Assembly: GCF_019399895.1 (NCBI RefSeq)
Contig: NC_091877.1
Coordinates: 2,046,001-2,110,000 of the forward strand
Reading direction: 5' to 3'
DNA length: 64,000 nt
Origin: Cardiocondyla obscurior
Lineage: Eukaryota > Arthropoda > Insecta > Hymenoptera > Formicidae
Shown here: piece after piece, positions 39,330-53,000 of the stretch
How the letters are laid out: the number at the start of each line of letters is the position of its first letter
Position numbering within the stretch: position 1 is the stretch's first letter
The notes under the pieces: generated by a model
What the model was told of the DNA's origin: nothing
The model's input: the letters and a program-made list of their open reading frames with translations, nothing else
Database searches by the model: none
Position numbers and translations under genes: made by a program

Positions 39330-39524
39330 TACCCGAGTGGAAATTTATCTAGCTAATCTGATTTTGCAGTTAGTGGTTAGATTTGGTTTAGATATCTAGC
39401 TTTTCCGGCTCGTTATTAGCTAGTAATAATTATTTAGTACAGTTTTGCTAAATAGCCACGAGATGAACCACGAATTGGCTGGCTAATTATTAGGTAACGG
39501 TGGGAATCAATTTCCACTTGGGTA
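39330..39524. mobile_element. Candidate MITE, 195 bp
   Basis: Terminal inverted repeats TACCCGAGTGGAAATT (39330-39345) and AATTTCCACTTGGGTA (39509-39524) match at 15 of 16 positions. Between them is AT-rich sequence with repeated internal words such as GCTAAT, TAATTATT and TTTAG in both orientations. There is no ORF. Size, terminal repeats and lack of coding capacity fit a nonautonomous DNA transposon. The outermost TA of each terminal repeat could instead be a TA target duplication. I could not assign a family, and only one copy is visible here. Confidence 0.45.
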
Positions 39525-42500
39525 ATTTTTTTATTAAAAAAATGTTTTATTTGGTATAACGTAAGTGTTATTGACGTGGACCTGAGTGATTTTATTTCAT
39601 TCTATAAATGTTATACTATAAAAAAATAAAATAATACAATTCATGCCATTTAAATAGTTTTATCAAATTTTTTTTTTTGCCAAGCGGTATTTATTTTATA
39701 AAATGTTTTTTTAGTTTATATCGTGATATAGTAAGAGATATTTTTATTAACTGCTGCAATACCCGAAAAAGAAAAAAATATAATTGAATATAATTAAATA
39801 ATCTCAAAGAATACCACACAATTTAAAAAAGTATCATAAATGAATATGAAATTCACGAAATAATTAGAATTTTTAAGATACATTCTTTCGCTAATGTGAT
39901 GATACACATTTATTCAGAAAGCAAAAATATATAAGCAGTTTTACTTTGTTATTTCCTCGTATATTTAAATATTTATATCGCTGATATAGTTTTATCTCAC
40001 ATTGCAATTAAAAGAATATTTTAAAGTAATTACAGCCGTAATGAGCACACAGATGGTTCTAATTTTTCTTTGTTATATTTAGTATGCACATAGTGTGCAT
40101 CACGTAAAACACGTGTAATTTGTTCATATACTTCTACACAAATGTTTAACTAATCTATAAAAGTAATTTCTGACGATAGCATGTTCGATCAAAAGCGAGA
40201 ATTCTCATCAGGAAACGAAATTTCATGCAATAAACCTCGTAACACGTGGCGTATAGGTTCGTGGCGTATATGCGTGGAAAATCCAATTGAACAACTTGAA
40301 CAGAGAGATGCTACTTATATCACGCGACTCCATATATCATTACATAAATTGGTACGGGCTGCAATAACGCATAACAGCGAACAATATGCAGCATCAAATT
40401 TTAACTATTCAAAATACAGAAAAAAGAAAAAAAAAAATTGCACAATCAATATATCGAATGCGAATATTTTAAATATAAATAAATGATTTCGAACAAGCTT
40501 TAGAATAAAAATAATAAATTAAAAATCTTTTTTAGAATTTAAAATCGCCACGTGTTTATTTTCTTTTCTTTTTTCCAAATAAAATCGAGCAATAAGAAAC
40601 GAAACGAGTTTCCGAGAAAATTTAAAAGCGGTATAGAGTACCTACCTATACTACCTATACCTAGGTATGTTAAGCGATAGCCTAACATTTTATGCGATTT
40701 CGACGATGTATCGATTCGAGCTGAACAACGTGTAAGCGTCATGGTGAAAGAGAATCCGTCGAATCTCCCTTACCCCATGCGACGATCGGAATACTCTCAA
40801 GCAAAGTAAGCTAAAACATTGCACCTTGGTAGCGGAGTACTCGCACCGGGAGCGCGCATGTCAGGCGAATCGCCTGCGAAACGAGAATGTAAAGATCGTT
40901 CCCGTTTCGCACGCTCGCCCCATTCCCGCCGCCGTTCCCTCGCGCGCGGCTTTAAAGGACGCGAGAAATACGGGCGACTCCGGGATCTCCGAGCTTAGTA
41001 TAATCGTGAAAATGGAGCGCCGTGTTCGCGCGATATTTCTTTACTCTCCTCTCTTTCGCTCTATCGGGGTAGTCCGACCTCGCGTGCGACGATTCGTTAC
41101 GGTCGGACTGACGCGCATATACGCCGGGTTTCCATCTCGGAAATTTAGAATCGCAAAGGTGACGGACGATGACACGTGGGACTCGCGCGATTCGCTCGAT
41201 TGAACGTGTAGGATACCGGGAAAACACGGTCATTCCATAAGGTCTTTTAATGTGCGTTACGTGACTCGCGTACGCGCCCACGTGCGCGATATCTTTGCTC
41301 TCGAAGGGTTACTTCCGAGATCGATTTATCGAGCGATATACCTAAAAATCCTCGCTGACGTATTATATACCTAACATATCCATTGTTTATACGTAAACGT
41401 ATAATATGTATAACATAAAATTCGTTCGAGTGTAAATAGTTGAGAATATTAATTTACTCATTTGACTCGCGGAGTCCCGGTGCACGTCGGCGTTATTATT
41501 CGCTGATAAAAATTAAATTTCGTAATAATCCACTGTACAATTATCCTGTAATGAAATTGTTAAATAAAATATAGCTTTCAATCCGACCGCGCGCACCTGC
41601 TTCATCATTTAGCTGTGCTTGTACATGTTTAATATCAGACCGAGTGTGCTATGTTGATGTGTGATTTAATCCATTTGATGGAAGCCGTACTATTTGCATG
41701 AAAAATTCATATAGAATAATAAAGTCGGGAAAAAATGAAATATGCGCGAAAGTCTCGGTGTATTCGGAATAATCGAATGACTCGATTTTACCTACAAAGC
41801 TACATCTCATTTTTCTTTTTTTTTTTTTTTTCTTCGAGCTACGAACAATGACGTCTGACGCGCGCATTTGTATAATTATACCTGGCCTGACAAGGCTATC
41901 TTTGCCACGGCAAATTACTCAGGTCCCGGCGAGATCATTATACGAGAGGTGAATCGAGTCGTCTTCGTGCTCTTCGACGTGTTGATATGCATATGGGTTA
42001 TTGCTGTATTTCACGGTGAATTGGATTTACGTGAATCGTAGCTCGCGGTGTCCACATAATTGCGCGAGAAATTGCGTGACGACGTTTACACGTGGCAAAC
42101 ATACGAGCGGTAACAAGCCATCGAGAGTTCTCGCTCGGAGAAAAATTAATTAAAAAAGAAATTAATTACACGAACCAAATTTTTTACATTCATACATTTT
42201 TTTATTCAACAATACTCCCGCGCTCTTTCGTAACGCTCTCGCGGTCGGTCGGGCCAGCGGTTTTTAATAAATATAACGTACTCGTGTGAGGAACTGCACG
42301 CAGCTACCGGCGTGGCGGAAACTATCGGTAGGGTCAGACACGAGTGAAGCCAGAGAAGCCTTTCATCGGCGCGATTAGTTAAGTCGACGTCCACCTACAT
42401 AAAGCGCTCCACGGCAGAATCGAAGCTTTCAGTGGTACGACTCGAATTTCCGTTCGATGAAACGTGACGCGTTATTTTTGCCCAACGAAATATTGCACCG

Positions 42501-42563
42501 CCAGCACGATACATCGAGTATCACGTTACGGTTGTCAGTAGTATACTTTTTCCCTTTTAGGCA

Positions 42564-42581
42564 GGGGGAGGGGGGAGGGGG
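42564..42581 (+). repeat. G-run cluster
   Basis: Three G runs of 5, 6 and 5 bases separated by single A residues. It is short of the usual four-run quadruplex motif but may form a two-layer or intermolecular structure. Confidence 0.55.
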
Positions 42582-44672
42582 AAGGAATCGATACGACTAA
42601 TATTTTTATTAACAACGTAACAACAATATCACGATGTAATTCCAAAATTTCGATCTTACTGACCTCGAGATTCACGGGGGCCTTTGCAACATTTTACGCT
42701 ACCGAAATTCGGAAGTTTTCGCGGGGGTTCTTGCTCGGCTGGAACTTTCGCAATAATCCTACACCAAAGGTGGAAGACGCGTTGAAAATACGTGCCCCTT
42801 CACCACGTGCCGCGTGTCAGATATGAGAGGCACGCGCGTGGAGCGCGAAAGGGATTCCTCAAACGCAAAAGGATCCGAACCGTGGCAAGAGAAGGTAAAC
42901 GGAAATTTGAGTTTCTTGGCGTCACGGATGCGGAAGGAAGGAAGGATCGAGGAAATCCAGCTGGGTATGTAGGTATGAATTCCGAAAGAGAGAGAACGCG
43001 GGAGGTGGGCGGGACGAAAACCGATAAAATAGTATTTTATATATGTGCAATTGTAGCCGCCGCCTTTGTCTTATTTCATATTTGCATCGCGCCTCCGTCT
43101 ACATTGTATCGGCGGGACTCTCCTCTTTGTGCCGCGCTCAGTTTTATAACGCTTTAAGGCTTGACATCGATTTGTATCAATGTGCGCGACGAGCGGAAGG
43201 GTCTGACAAAAATGCTTCGCTTGTAAGTAAAAGAATACACGTGTTGTCTCATGTTAGTCAGGTACGTATACGTGCGGTGTACTATAAAACTATCGCTTTT
43301 GATGTTTTATGTGCGTTATATATTGCTCACATTAAATATATCGGACGCGAGAAATTTATGTCGAACTATTAAAAAAAAAAAAAAAAGAAAATTAAGGGGT
43401 ATTCAGCCGGAAGTTCTGACAGCGGTATCCCATTTGTCTTATAAATAGCTCCGACGAACTTTAAGATACCAAAAAAAAAGTATTCGCTAACACTTCTTGA
43501 GAAAATAGCTTATAACACTTTACGTCGACCACGCTGTATTTTATAGCTCGGAGTTGTTTCTCTGACCTCTTCCTAACTTTCGATGAAAATATTTTATTAA
43601 AATAAAAAGAAACTAAGCTCGTCTCGCCGCGCAGTGTGGAATTGATGATAATTATCTTGCATAAAAAAAAATGAAAAAATTAAATGGACGCGAGTACTAA
43701 GCGCAACATGACGAAGAAATTTTTCTCGGCATTAATTTCCGATTATCGATAAATATAATACTTTTTTAATTCCTTTTTTATCGACTCTTTTATAACGTTA
43801 CCGCCGCGCGAAAGAAAAGGAAGAGAAGACGGGTTCATCGGCCTAATCGATTAATTGGATATTAATAAACTATTGTAAAGTGGACGTATAAAAATAATTT
43901 TTATAATGATAGTATACGATAAAACGTGTGGTGTACTCAAATAGAATATTGTACGGCACAATTTTAGCATCAAAATAAAAATCTCACGTCATTAAAAAAA
44001 AAATTCAAATAAATAAATAATTATCAAGTTAAAAATAAGTGAAATTCAACTAAAAAGAGATCGTTATTTCTGGTGACTTTCGATCGAAGAGCTTAACGTT
44101 TCCACGGAAAAACGACGGCTAGTTTTATTAGCTCGGGAATTTCTTGAAATATCCTCAAGATGCGTGAGGAGGAGAGACGCGAGGGAGCGTAAGTCGTGAT
44201 TATGCGGGAGATTATAATGACATTACGTTACTTTCAACGAGCAAAGACGGCCGTCTTTTTCGCGACGGAAAAGCAGACAGAGGAGAAAACTGAAAAGCCT
44301 TTAGCATACGTACGCGAGGGTAAGAGAGGCAAGCGACGTGACAGCGAGCCGAAACACAACCGACGCCTTTCGTAATGGTGCATTTAGATAGGAACGAAAG
44401 CACGTACAAACATAGAGGCGAAGGACAGAATGTAACTAAAAACGGGACGATAGCACAAAGCTGGGGTGTACTTGGCCAGATAATACGCCTGTGCAAATAC
44501 CACTTTGCGGCCGGGAGATACGATACGAAATGGGCGAAGAATGGCCATTATTATTATCGCCTCGTAACTCGGGCAGGCTCACTCTGAAATCACGCGCTTA
44601 ATTCGGTGCCAAAGCCCGTGTACACGTTATACAGCCTTTGTTCTTGATTACCGGCACGCGGGCCAAATCGAA

Positions 44673-44697
44673 CCCTACCACCCCCTCCCCTCTCCCC
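44673..44697 (-). repeat. G-quadruplex motif on minus strand
   Basis: On the plus strand C runs of 3, 5, 4 and 4 bases are separated by 5, 1 and 3 bases, so the minus strand carries four G runs within 25 nt, meeting the standard quadruplex pattern. Confidence 0.65.
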
Positions 44698-44858
44698 TCC
44701 GCTCCTTCTGATACGGAAAATAGTCGGGCGCTCGAACTCATTCGTACATACAATGCGAGATTAACAACCGAGTAAATTTACATAGGCGATGAGTTTGTTT
44801 TACACGTATCGGGGTTACCGGATATCTCGCGATTGAAATCACGCGGCATAAAATAGAC

Positions 44859-44881
44859 GGGGAGGGGGAAGGGGGGGGGGG
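44859..44881 (+). repeat. G-quadruplex motif on plus strand
   Basis: G runs of 4, 5 and 11 bases separated by A and AA; the 11-base run can supply two tracts. It lies about 160 bp from the minus-strand motif at 44673. Confidence 0.65.
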
Positions 44882-47800
44882 AAGGATTGAATGAATTCGC
44901 GCGCGGGTTCGCAGGACGCGCGAATCGTCATAAAGATATATATGACGCTGTAAAAGTTGGAGCGACCTGTGATACATGCACTATTATCCACCGGAGCATC
45001 CTCACGGAACCAAATTCACAATTTCGCGTATAAATCTCGGCGGATGCGCGCCGCGCTGACCGCCCTCTCCGACGTAACCGCTGCGCCAATATTGCGGCGC
45101 TGGCACTTTCAGGGCATAGTACACGGGGGAATTCGCATCCTGCACGTGAAGCTGATACGTACGGCTGCTTTAAGCGGCGCATACATCATCGGCGGTTCTT
45201 ATTCGACACAAATGTCGGGCGAAATGTTCGTAAGCTTCCAAATGGACATTTTTATCGGTCATCGCCCACCACGCGAATGCCAGTGGAATGAATAAACGAT
45301 AAACCGATCCGTAGATTCTGAGATCTGCGGTCTCGAGATAAATATAAAACGGTAAGTCTTTTACGATCGGGACATGTAGGAGATATTCTCGTGTAAAATA
45401 AAAAAGGAAAAAAAAAAAAGATAATAAAAAAATTTATTTAATAATAAAAGTGACAATTCTTAACGCGGGAATAAGCCAACTGTGTAAGTGGTTTTAATAT
45501 AATTTCCGTAATCGAGCGTGCTCGATGTATGCGTCGAAAGGAGAAGACACGTAATTTTCGGGTGTAATTGAAAGTCTGGAAATTATTCTAAAAAAAAAAG
45601 TGGAACACTTCTAACGCGATACTAAAGTTTTAATTACGATCCTGAAAACCGTTTCGCTATTTTAGCCGTAAGCGTATATAAGAGATTAACGAGATCCGTG
45701 AGGTGTAATATAACTTGGCTGGCGCGGTAACAACCGACGTAACGTCGGCTACGTGACTTTGCGGACAAACAAATAATTATATCTCTATGAAAAGACGCGC
45801 TGTATTCTATTGTCGGGGAACAGTTTCGGTTCCGGCGCGCACGAGTAGCACGCGCGCAAAAACACGGGCGGGTGGGAGAAGGAAGGAACGTAATCAAGGA
45901 ACAAGAAAGTTTCGCGAGCGGAATCTCGCCTGCGGATATCGCCGGTGGAGCCGAAGAAGTCCGGGAAGAGGAGGAAGGCGGTCGAATTAAAGACAATGAT
46001 AAGTTACGGTCGCAATTATTGAAGTTACCTCTCCGAAGAGCTTCACGTCGCACATCTCGAACAAAGAGAACGGCGAGAGTTCACGAGGACGTTTTTTTTT
46101 TTTTTTTCTTTTTTTTTCACCTCGATTCCGGGGGAGAAAGCGCCTATTGAAAACTCACGAAAACGTATTAATTTGTCAGCGCCCGTGAGTAGACCCGGTA
46201 ACCGCAAACTCGGCGGTGCGTTAATTGCACCTGAAAAGTAGGGTTTTTACATTCGCTAAGCGAATGCTAATCGCGAGCGCGCGCGCGGAATACCCGGCGT
46301 TACCTTCTTGTCGCGTAACGACTGAAGGATGGGGATCTTATCGTCCGCCGTGCACGTGTCGCTAATAAAGAACCTAGTTAATTCCGGATTAAATTTTTCC
46401 CGGGCTCAGCCGCACCTTCTTGCCGGCGAAACGCGGTCGGACTTGTCTCGCGTGATTCGATCGCGCGCTTTGTAATTAGTTAGATTAATCATTCAACCGT
46501 AAGCACGTCTTATGACCCGGCACGCTAATTTCACGGTATTATCAACACTATTTTATTAACGTTTTAATTTGAGAAGATCTATTTTTAATGAGCGTATGCT
46601 CCGTGCCTCTTAATATATTTACCAGTCATCCGGACGTAGCGCGATACGACTCTTGTTGTTCTTTTCCCTGGCTCGGAGTAAAAATCACTTCCGCTCGGCC
46701 AAAAACTCGGAAGTAGCGAGCCGGCTAAGCCAACGGAGACTTTATCATGCGGAAGCGTTAATAAACCATCATAAATGTGAATAATTAACCTCGTAGGCGG
46801 TTTTGCCGCGGCACGATAATTCCGTGCAACGAGCGGGAATCGCGATTGCGCCCGAGAAAACGGGGGCTAACAAGTTTAACGCGGAGGCGAACTTCTTATC
46901 GCTATGCCGTTGCACTTCGTTCTCCGGGGTTAGTTCCGCGCGCGATCATCTTAAGCTACTTAATCGCTCATTAGTCATGCGAGACCTGACAATTTTCCGG
47001 CGCACCTTCAAGTAATCGCACGCGTTAATTAGCGCATTTCCTGTGATTATCGCCAAGCTGTCACGGTTGAATTTCGCCGTAATCGCCCGATCACTCGGTG
47101 CCATTTAACGCTTTCTTTGCCCGTTTGTCAGCCCCGTGACAAAATCGCAAATTTTTATCTTACACGTATTACAGATTTGATCTAGAATTTATGTTTCATG
47201 CAGATGGTACAATAATAGCGAAGGCATATTTTGGAAATTTATTGCCGAATCCCTACAATATCGCGCAGGCTTTTGCTTAATTCGATCTCTGTTAATTAAA
47301 CATTAGTTAAATCGGGTTTAAATTACATTAATCGATACCGGATACCGATTTAGATGCCAACGTAGGACACAACATGAAGACGTAAGTTGTTAATCCATCG
47401 AACAATAACCTGTCGATTCGCCCGATAAATCTATGGACGGCTGGTCGCCGATACGAAACGCGGGTATCTGCACGCGTTTATACCGGACGCGCATTATCGG
47501 TTCCGGTTGCGTCCCGTATTTCCCTTGGGCGTTACGTCGGGACTGCGATAATTCAGCTCCCGTTATGCAAGGGTTTCTCCCGAAGAATTATTTCCATAGA
47601 TACACCGCGCGGTCAATTCTCGATGCTCAAAGTACCGTTCCGTTAAATATTAACTGGTATTTAACCGAAGAGCTCTCGTTTTGCGAGCAACTAAATAATC
47701 GAGAACAATCGCAATTCAACTTAAACCGAAAGCTGCTCGATCCCAAGTCATTTTATTTACTTTAAACTTGAATATTTTTAAGCAAAAATTGAACTCTGTA

Positions 47801-49553
47801 AAACAGAAGATTCCCTACTTAACAAAAAAAAAAAAAAATTAAAAAATAATAACTTTGATATAAAGTATAAAAAATTATGTTTTTTTTTCCAATTTAGTTT
47901 TTCAACTTTTGCCTTTTTTAATGTTATTATTTACTCAGTTCATTCGCCGCTTAGATAAGAATTTAACTTTAGCTTTATAATACTGTAGCAATCAAGTTAC
48001 GTCCTGTTTGATCAGCAGCTTTTTCTATCAAGAACGGATATTAACGGTAAATCTTGGGCGTTTCGGATAAAAGTCAATTGTACTCGTGTGTTCGGCCGAG
48101 AGCATATAGCTGCCTGAACGCGAACGGGAGAGAGTCTTCGCTTCATCTCCGGCGACTGAGCGTTGATAAATGCATCTAGAACTTGCACCGAGCAGTGACG
48201 GATAAGAGAAAATGTATTATGTAACTGATTTAATTCCAAACTGACGAATTAATAACTAGGAAATCCCTTCGCGTTGTAATAAAATAAGAAACGATTTATC
48301 GAGTCAATAACTTTGAGAACAAATAATGCATAAATAAAGTTTTAAATAAATGCTAAAATAATTTTTCTATACTTTACGTATTTATTTATTGCAAATCGTT
48401 ACGTCGCCATTGCGTAACGTAATATTGATTTAATTTATTTGGAGTAAATATTTTACCAGCGTAACGAAAGAGCACGTTACGTTAAAACTATGTTATATTA
48501 GAGACACGACACCGGTACAGCGAAGAATAATTTTAAAAAATAAATAGGACCGACGAAGGAAAAACATTTACTGATAACGACGTAAATAACTGCCCTTTTA
48601 ATTCCTTTTGCAATAATATATTTATATAAAATTGCAGGCGCAAGTACGATTTGATCAATATGTTGTTCTGATTTACAATTCCTTTGTATTTTGTGCACTG
48701 TTTAACAAATAAATGTACGATACCTCGAGAAAAGAAGATGCAATTTACTTTAAAGATAAAAAAGTTGTGGACTTCTTTCAGCTGTTAAATAAGTTTCGGA
48801 ATTATTTTATTTTATTTTATTGTTTTTTAATGCTCACGTTTCAATAAGAGTAACTTTTTTCTAAAGAGACGAATCTGTAGATATTATTCGTTACAAACGC
48901 TTCCGAGATTTCTCGCTGTCTCATAGAAAGTTACAAACGAAGAAATGTTCGAGCTGAAAAGCTTTCCTGCTTATGCACGTAAGACTCTGAGCAACGCAAA
49001 TGGCTTCGGTAAGCGGAGAAAACGTCGAAGTTGATAAACAGTTTTTAAAATACGCGTACATTTTATCAAATTTCTTATACAATTAATCTCATTGCAAAAC
49101 TCAGATCAACTTTCCTATTTTTGTAATAAATTTAATAATAAAATATCAAGAAACATTATCGAGATTACTTGCCTATATTTCGTAAATGTAATAACTGAAC
49201 TGAATAATTTTTTATATGATAAAAAAATATAAAAATGGTTACAACTTTATTAATATTCATATTTAATTACTTGAAATTATTCCTGCCGCAAGTGTCAAAA
49301 AACATTTTTTTTTTTCTCTTCGATTTACTCGAGAGCCTTCCATAAAATTCCTGTCAAATTCCCTCCCACCCCCAATATTTTTCTATAAAATTTCTATTAT
49401 ATTAAAAAATAAATCGATAGAAAGCGAGAGATGAAATATGCATTTAATGTTACCACAAAATCAACATCGTCTATTTTAATAGCCGGCTTTACGTGTTCCA
49501 CTCACGAGCGGAATGCACGCTAAGAGAAATGTTGAGCAAACAAATTTAATCAA

Positions 49554-49739
49554 GTGCCCGACTGCGTTACCGAGAGGCGCCATATCACCCTCGCCAGAAC
49601 TGACTCCGACCCACCACCGGAAATGGGTGGAGAGACGAAGTCACCCCCGCTGAATGCTAGCACTCTACCGATTTGCCTGATCGACGTGGATGTAGACAGC
49701 TATCCGAAGTTTACTAAGTTCGCCGCGCCGGATCAATGA
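49554..49739 (+). CDS. Weak candidate coding exon, unknown
   Basis: A frame open from after a TGA near 49530 to TGA at 49737, locally GC-richer than the AT-rich flanks. Predicted residues include PPPEMGGETKSPPLNAS and LPICLIDVDVDSYPKF. There is no ATG start; entry through a splice acceptor (CAAG near 49554) would be needed and that site is poor. No domain recognised. The sharp composition change against the flanks is the main reason to list it. Confidence 0.15.
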   Translation: MPDCVTERRHITLARTDSDPPPEMGGETKSPPLNASTLPICLIDVDVDSYPKFTKFAAPDQ

Positions 49740-52700
49740 GCAACGATAACGAAAGATAATAGCTACACCATAGACGAAACTGCAGACGGGCGGAGTCTGC
49801 ATCGTCAACTTTCGGAGAAGTCTCACCAGAAGAACGAAAATCTTAGTTGCAACATAGTAATTGAATGAAATGCGAAACGGACGACGATTATGAGATGCTC
49901 CTAACTTCTCCGAATTGAAAACTTAATTTATTAATTATAATAATTGAGATAAACGAGACACAAAAGCTGTTTAAGGGAATATTCTAAATCGTAAACTATA
50001 ATATTTATCAATGTAATTCTATTTCATTTTCATTAAATGTTTTTAACTTATTCATAATTATTTGGCAAGTTAATGATTGATTATTAAAAAGATTTTTTTA
50101 TACGTATAAAAAGTAGAATGGATAAAATATTAAGGTATCCTTGCGTGTTAAAAATACCGAAGGAAATATTATCACATTTAAACGAGCAATTACAAAAGTG
50201 GTTTGTAAATTTAATACAATTATTACTACTAAATGAAATAACATCGAAATAAATTGCTCGCCTACATACGAAGCCTACCGTATTGTATTACGGACTTGAT
50301 AACAAGTTATAAATGTTATTACGGGCACAAATCGTATAAAATTATAGCTGGTGAATTATAAATTCAATGTCAAAAATTTCCAAACTGGCCATGAAAATAA
50401 ATATCCGATTGCAGACACGTTATCGAGTAAGATCTTACTGATATTCGTAATAATTTCATCACACGATCGATTTACACGACGTATAACGTTAACTTCCAAT
50501 TTATAAGACTTCGGCGCGAAGCTTTGTCTTTATTCTGGTCTTTAACAAAACTGTGAGAAGCTACTACGTTATTGCTGCGTTCAAAAGGAGTTAACAGACT
50601 CGACGATTTGGCCACATCAAAGTTCCACCGCCAAGTGGTATGCCAGGTTAGTATCCGACACAAAGAAGACCCATCCGCCGGGTAAAGAGCGACTTAACGT
50701 GCTCTGCTTCTCTGTCGGAGAGATCGATCTCGATGGGAAGTTACACGATCCGTTGAACGTCAGAGATTCCGTTACGAGAAGAAACAACCTCTAAATATGC
50801 AGGATTGTCGCGACAATAGTAACGGCAAATAAATCGAAGATAACTACCGCGTTGTAATTTTGTTTTCTTTTTTAACGTAATAAAATTTTATAACGCGAGA
50901 GTCAATAGATACAAAATACGAAAGAAAGATGATGACGTACCAAGTTATAATAGAAAGCGATAAAATAATCTCGGAAAAGCTATCCCGTGTTGATTGTTGC
51001 TACTGGCAAAAGCACCCCGTCACCAAAATAATATTGAATGACCTATGAAGGCTGGCGCTTGTATTCCGCGACACCCGAGAGGATAATGCAGCTTTGCTGA
51101 GTAGAGTATGCGCGATTGTTACAATGCAATTCAAGAGATAGTCGGATACGACCAGGTTAACGTCCGATGCATAACTATGCGCTAAGTACTACATAAACTT
51201 TCGGCAAATGTTACCAAAATATTATCACCAATTAATGTAATTCGCTTTGCAATGCTGCATTTAACGAATAGAGAAATTTACGACGTTATCTATAATTGGT
51301 ACCTCTGAAGAAAGAATTTCATCGAAGGTACCATTTGAAAGTAATTAACTGCACATAATCGGAGATATTTTGTTTTTTCAAAGTAAGTGACGGAGATTGA
51401 TTTTGTACCAACAGTTTTATTCCGTAGGGAATACTACGAGTTTGACGAAGATAAATTTCAGCGTTTACAAATTTTATTCGCATCTATTTTATATTAATTC
51501 TTTTTTTTTTCTATGTAATGTTTAATTTGCTATACCGCTCTAATATATATATATAAAAGATTTTCCAATTGATGTGCAGTGTTAGAGTTACAGAAATGAC
51601 AATATAAAATAAAAAAAATTGAGTTGTATGAAATACGTTCACGGTAAAATGTATAAGCAGTTAAAAATAATGTAATTTATTGTACGAATACGATCTCAAA
51701 TAAATTAATCTTTTCTAAAATGTGTAAGATTTTTTTTCTTTAGTAGCTAATTATCCAATTCTATTCCTTCTAATTGTTATTTAAACAACAAAATAATAAT
51801 TAGCGACATTATAATTTTTATATAAATAAAAAAACAATGCTTGCTTTTGTAAACAATTGTGTGCAAAAAACACAAACGTTGCAGCCTGCCACGTGCTGCC
51901 AGGTAGAGTCAGAAAAATGTAATTACTGAGCGAAGAGTACTTTTAGAGATTAACGATCGGATTACTTAAAAATGGATTAGTTAATAAAGCTGATGTGAAA
52001 AAAAAAATGCTATCAGTTTGAAAAGCGTTTTACTCGATAATGTTACAAAAAGGACAAAATGGTTTTTAAAAGGTAAGTTAATTACCGGGATCATAAAAAC
52101 GATGGCGATGTAAAGAATGGTGAATCGACGTTCCATGAATTTATTAAGGGATTAGTTAAGAGAACGTCGAGTGATAAAGTATTCTCGTTCAAGCTGTATT
52201 TAAAGATTTAGATACCCCCAAGGTTTCTTGCGAAGTATGTTACAAATTAAAAAGCAACTAATTATCCATCTTTTAATTAGTTCTTTTTTTTAAATATTAT
52301 TACAAAAGCTATTTTTGTTAATTGCACGAACACAATCTTCAGTATTAATTTTCAATGGAAAGTCAACACTTTAGTTTACGAGAACGCTTCCGTTTTAGTA
52401 CTTCCTGATATCGCGAGCGTGGTTTCGGCCGCGGTAATTATTCGAATTTAATTAAAACTCGCGTTCGAAGTGAGCTACACTGCGGTGAAGTCATTAATTA
52501 AATTTAGGGGGAGGAGGGAATCGCGCGGTGTCTTACGATTGTATATGTACGTAGATATGTACGACAGATACGAAAGAGATCGTTATTGCAAGTTCACGAA
52601 CTCGGTTATAACTTTCAATGAATTCAGTTTCTTTTAGCGGCGCCGGAATTTTCTTTTCGGGTATGTCTACGTTACTAGTTCATTTCTGCTTTTGCTGTGG

Positions 52701-53000
52701 GAAGCATTTCCTCAGAGTGCTTCGCACACAATTCAAGTGTATAACGTAATTCTGATATAAAATCCCGCAGTCTTTTATCGTTGACAAAGTGGCGAACAAT
52801 TAACAAATGCACGGAAGTTTGCTAACCGCCAATCCAAAAACATATAATATTTTCTTTTTCGGCGAGGGAAAGAATAAATTGAAAATAAAACCGCGTAGAT
52901 CAATTAAATTTTTAACAATACTAGAAAAAATTATGAGCGCGCGCTATTTCTTAAAAGGTCCTAAGTGCAAACTAAGAAAAAAGAAAATCATGCTACTTAC

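Larger units (their letters stand above)
39525..52959. other. Long noncoding stretch, nothing recognised
   Basis: No gene recognised in 13.4 kb apart from the weak candidate at 49554. CpG-rich patches lie at about 40830-41300 and 46140-46450, where open frames of 100-140 codons occur by composition. G-rich and C-rich runs are listed separately. Much of 47800-52400 is very AT-rich. A tandem of TACCTATAC-like units lies near 40640. Confidence 0.55.

Noticed and set aside
42303..42340. Frame ending in Thr-Ile-Gly before a GTAGGG donor, considered as the receptor first exon
   Set aside because: Phase fits, but there is no Met or hydrophobic leader upstream in that frame.
42792..43157. 121-codon plus-strand frame with one hydrophobic stretch
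   Set aside because: GTG start, basic low-complexity N-terminus, no recognised domain; probably compositional.
45634..46053. 139-codon minus-strand frame
   Set aside because: Non-ATG start, Ser/Arg-rich composition from GC-rich DNA, overlapping frames on the other strand.
47433..47765. 110-codon ATG-started plus-strand frame
   Set aside because: No known domain, no signal peptide and no splice context; kept only as a note for homology search.
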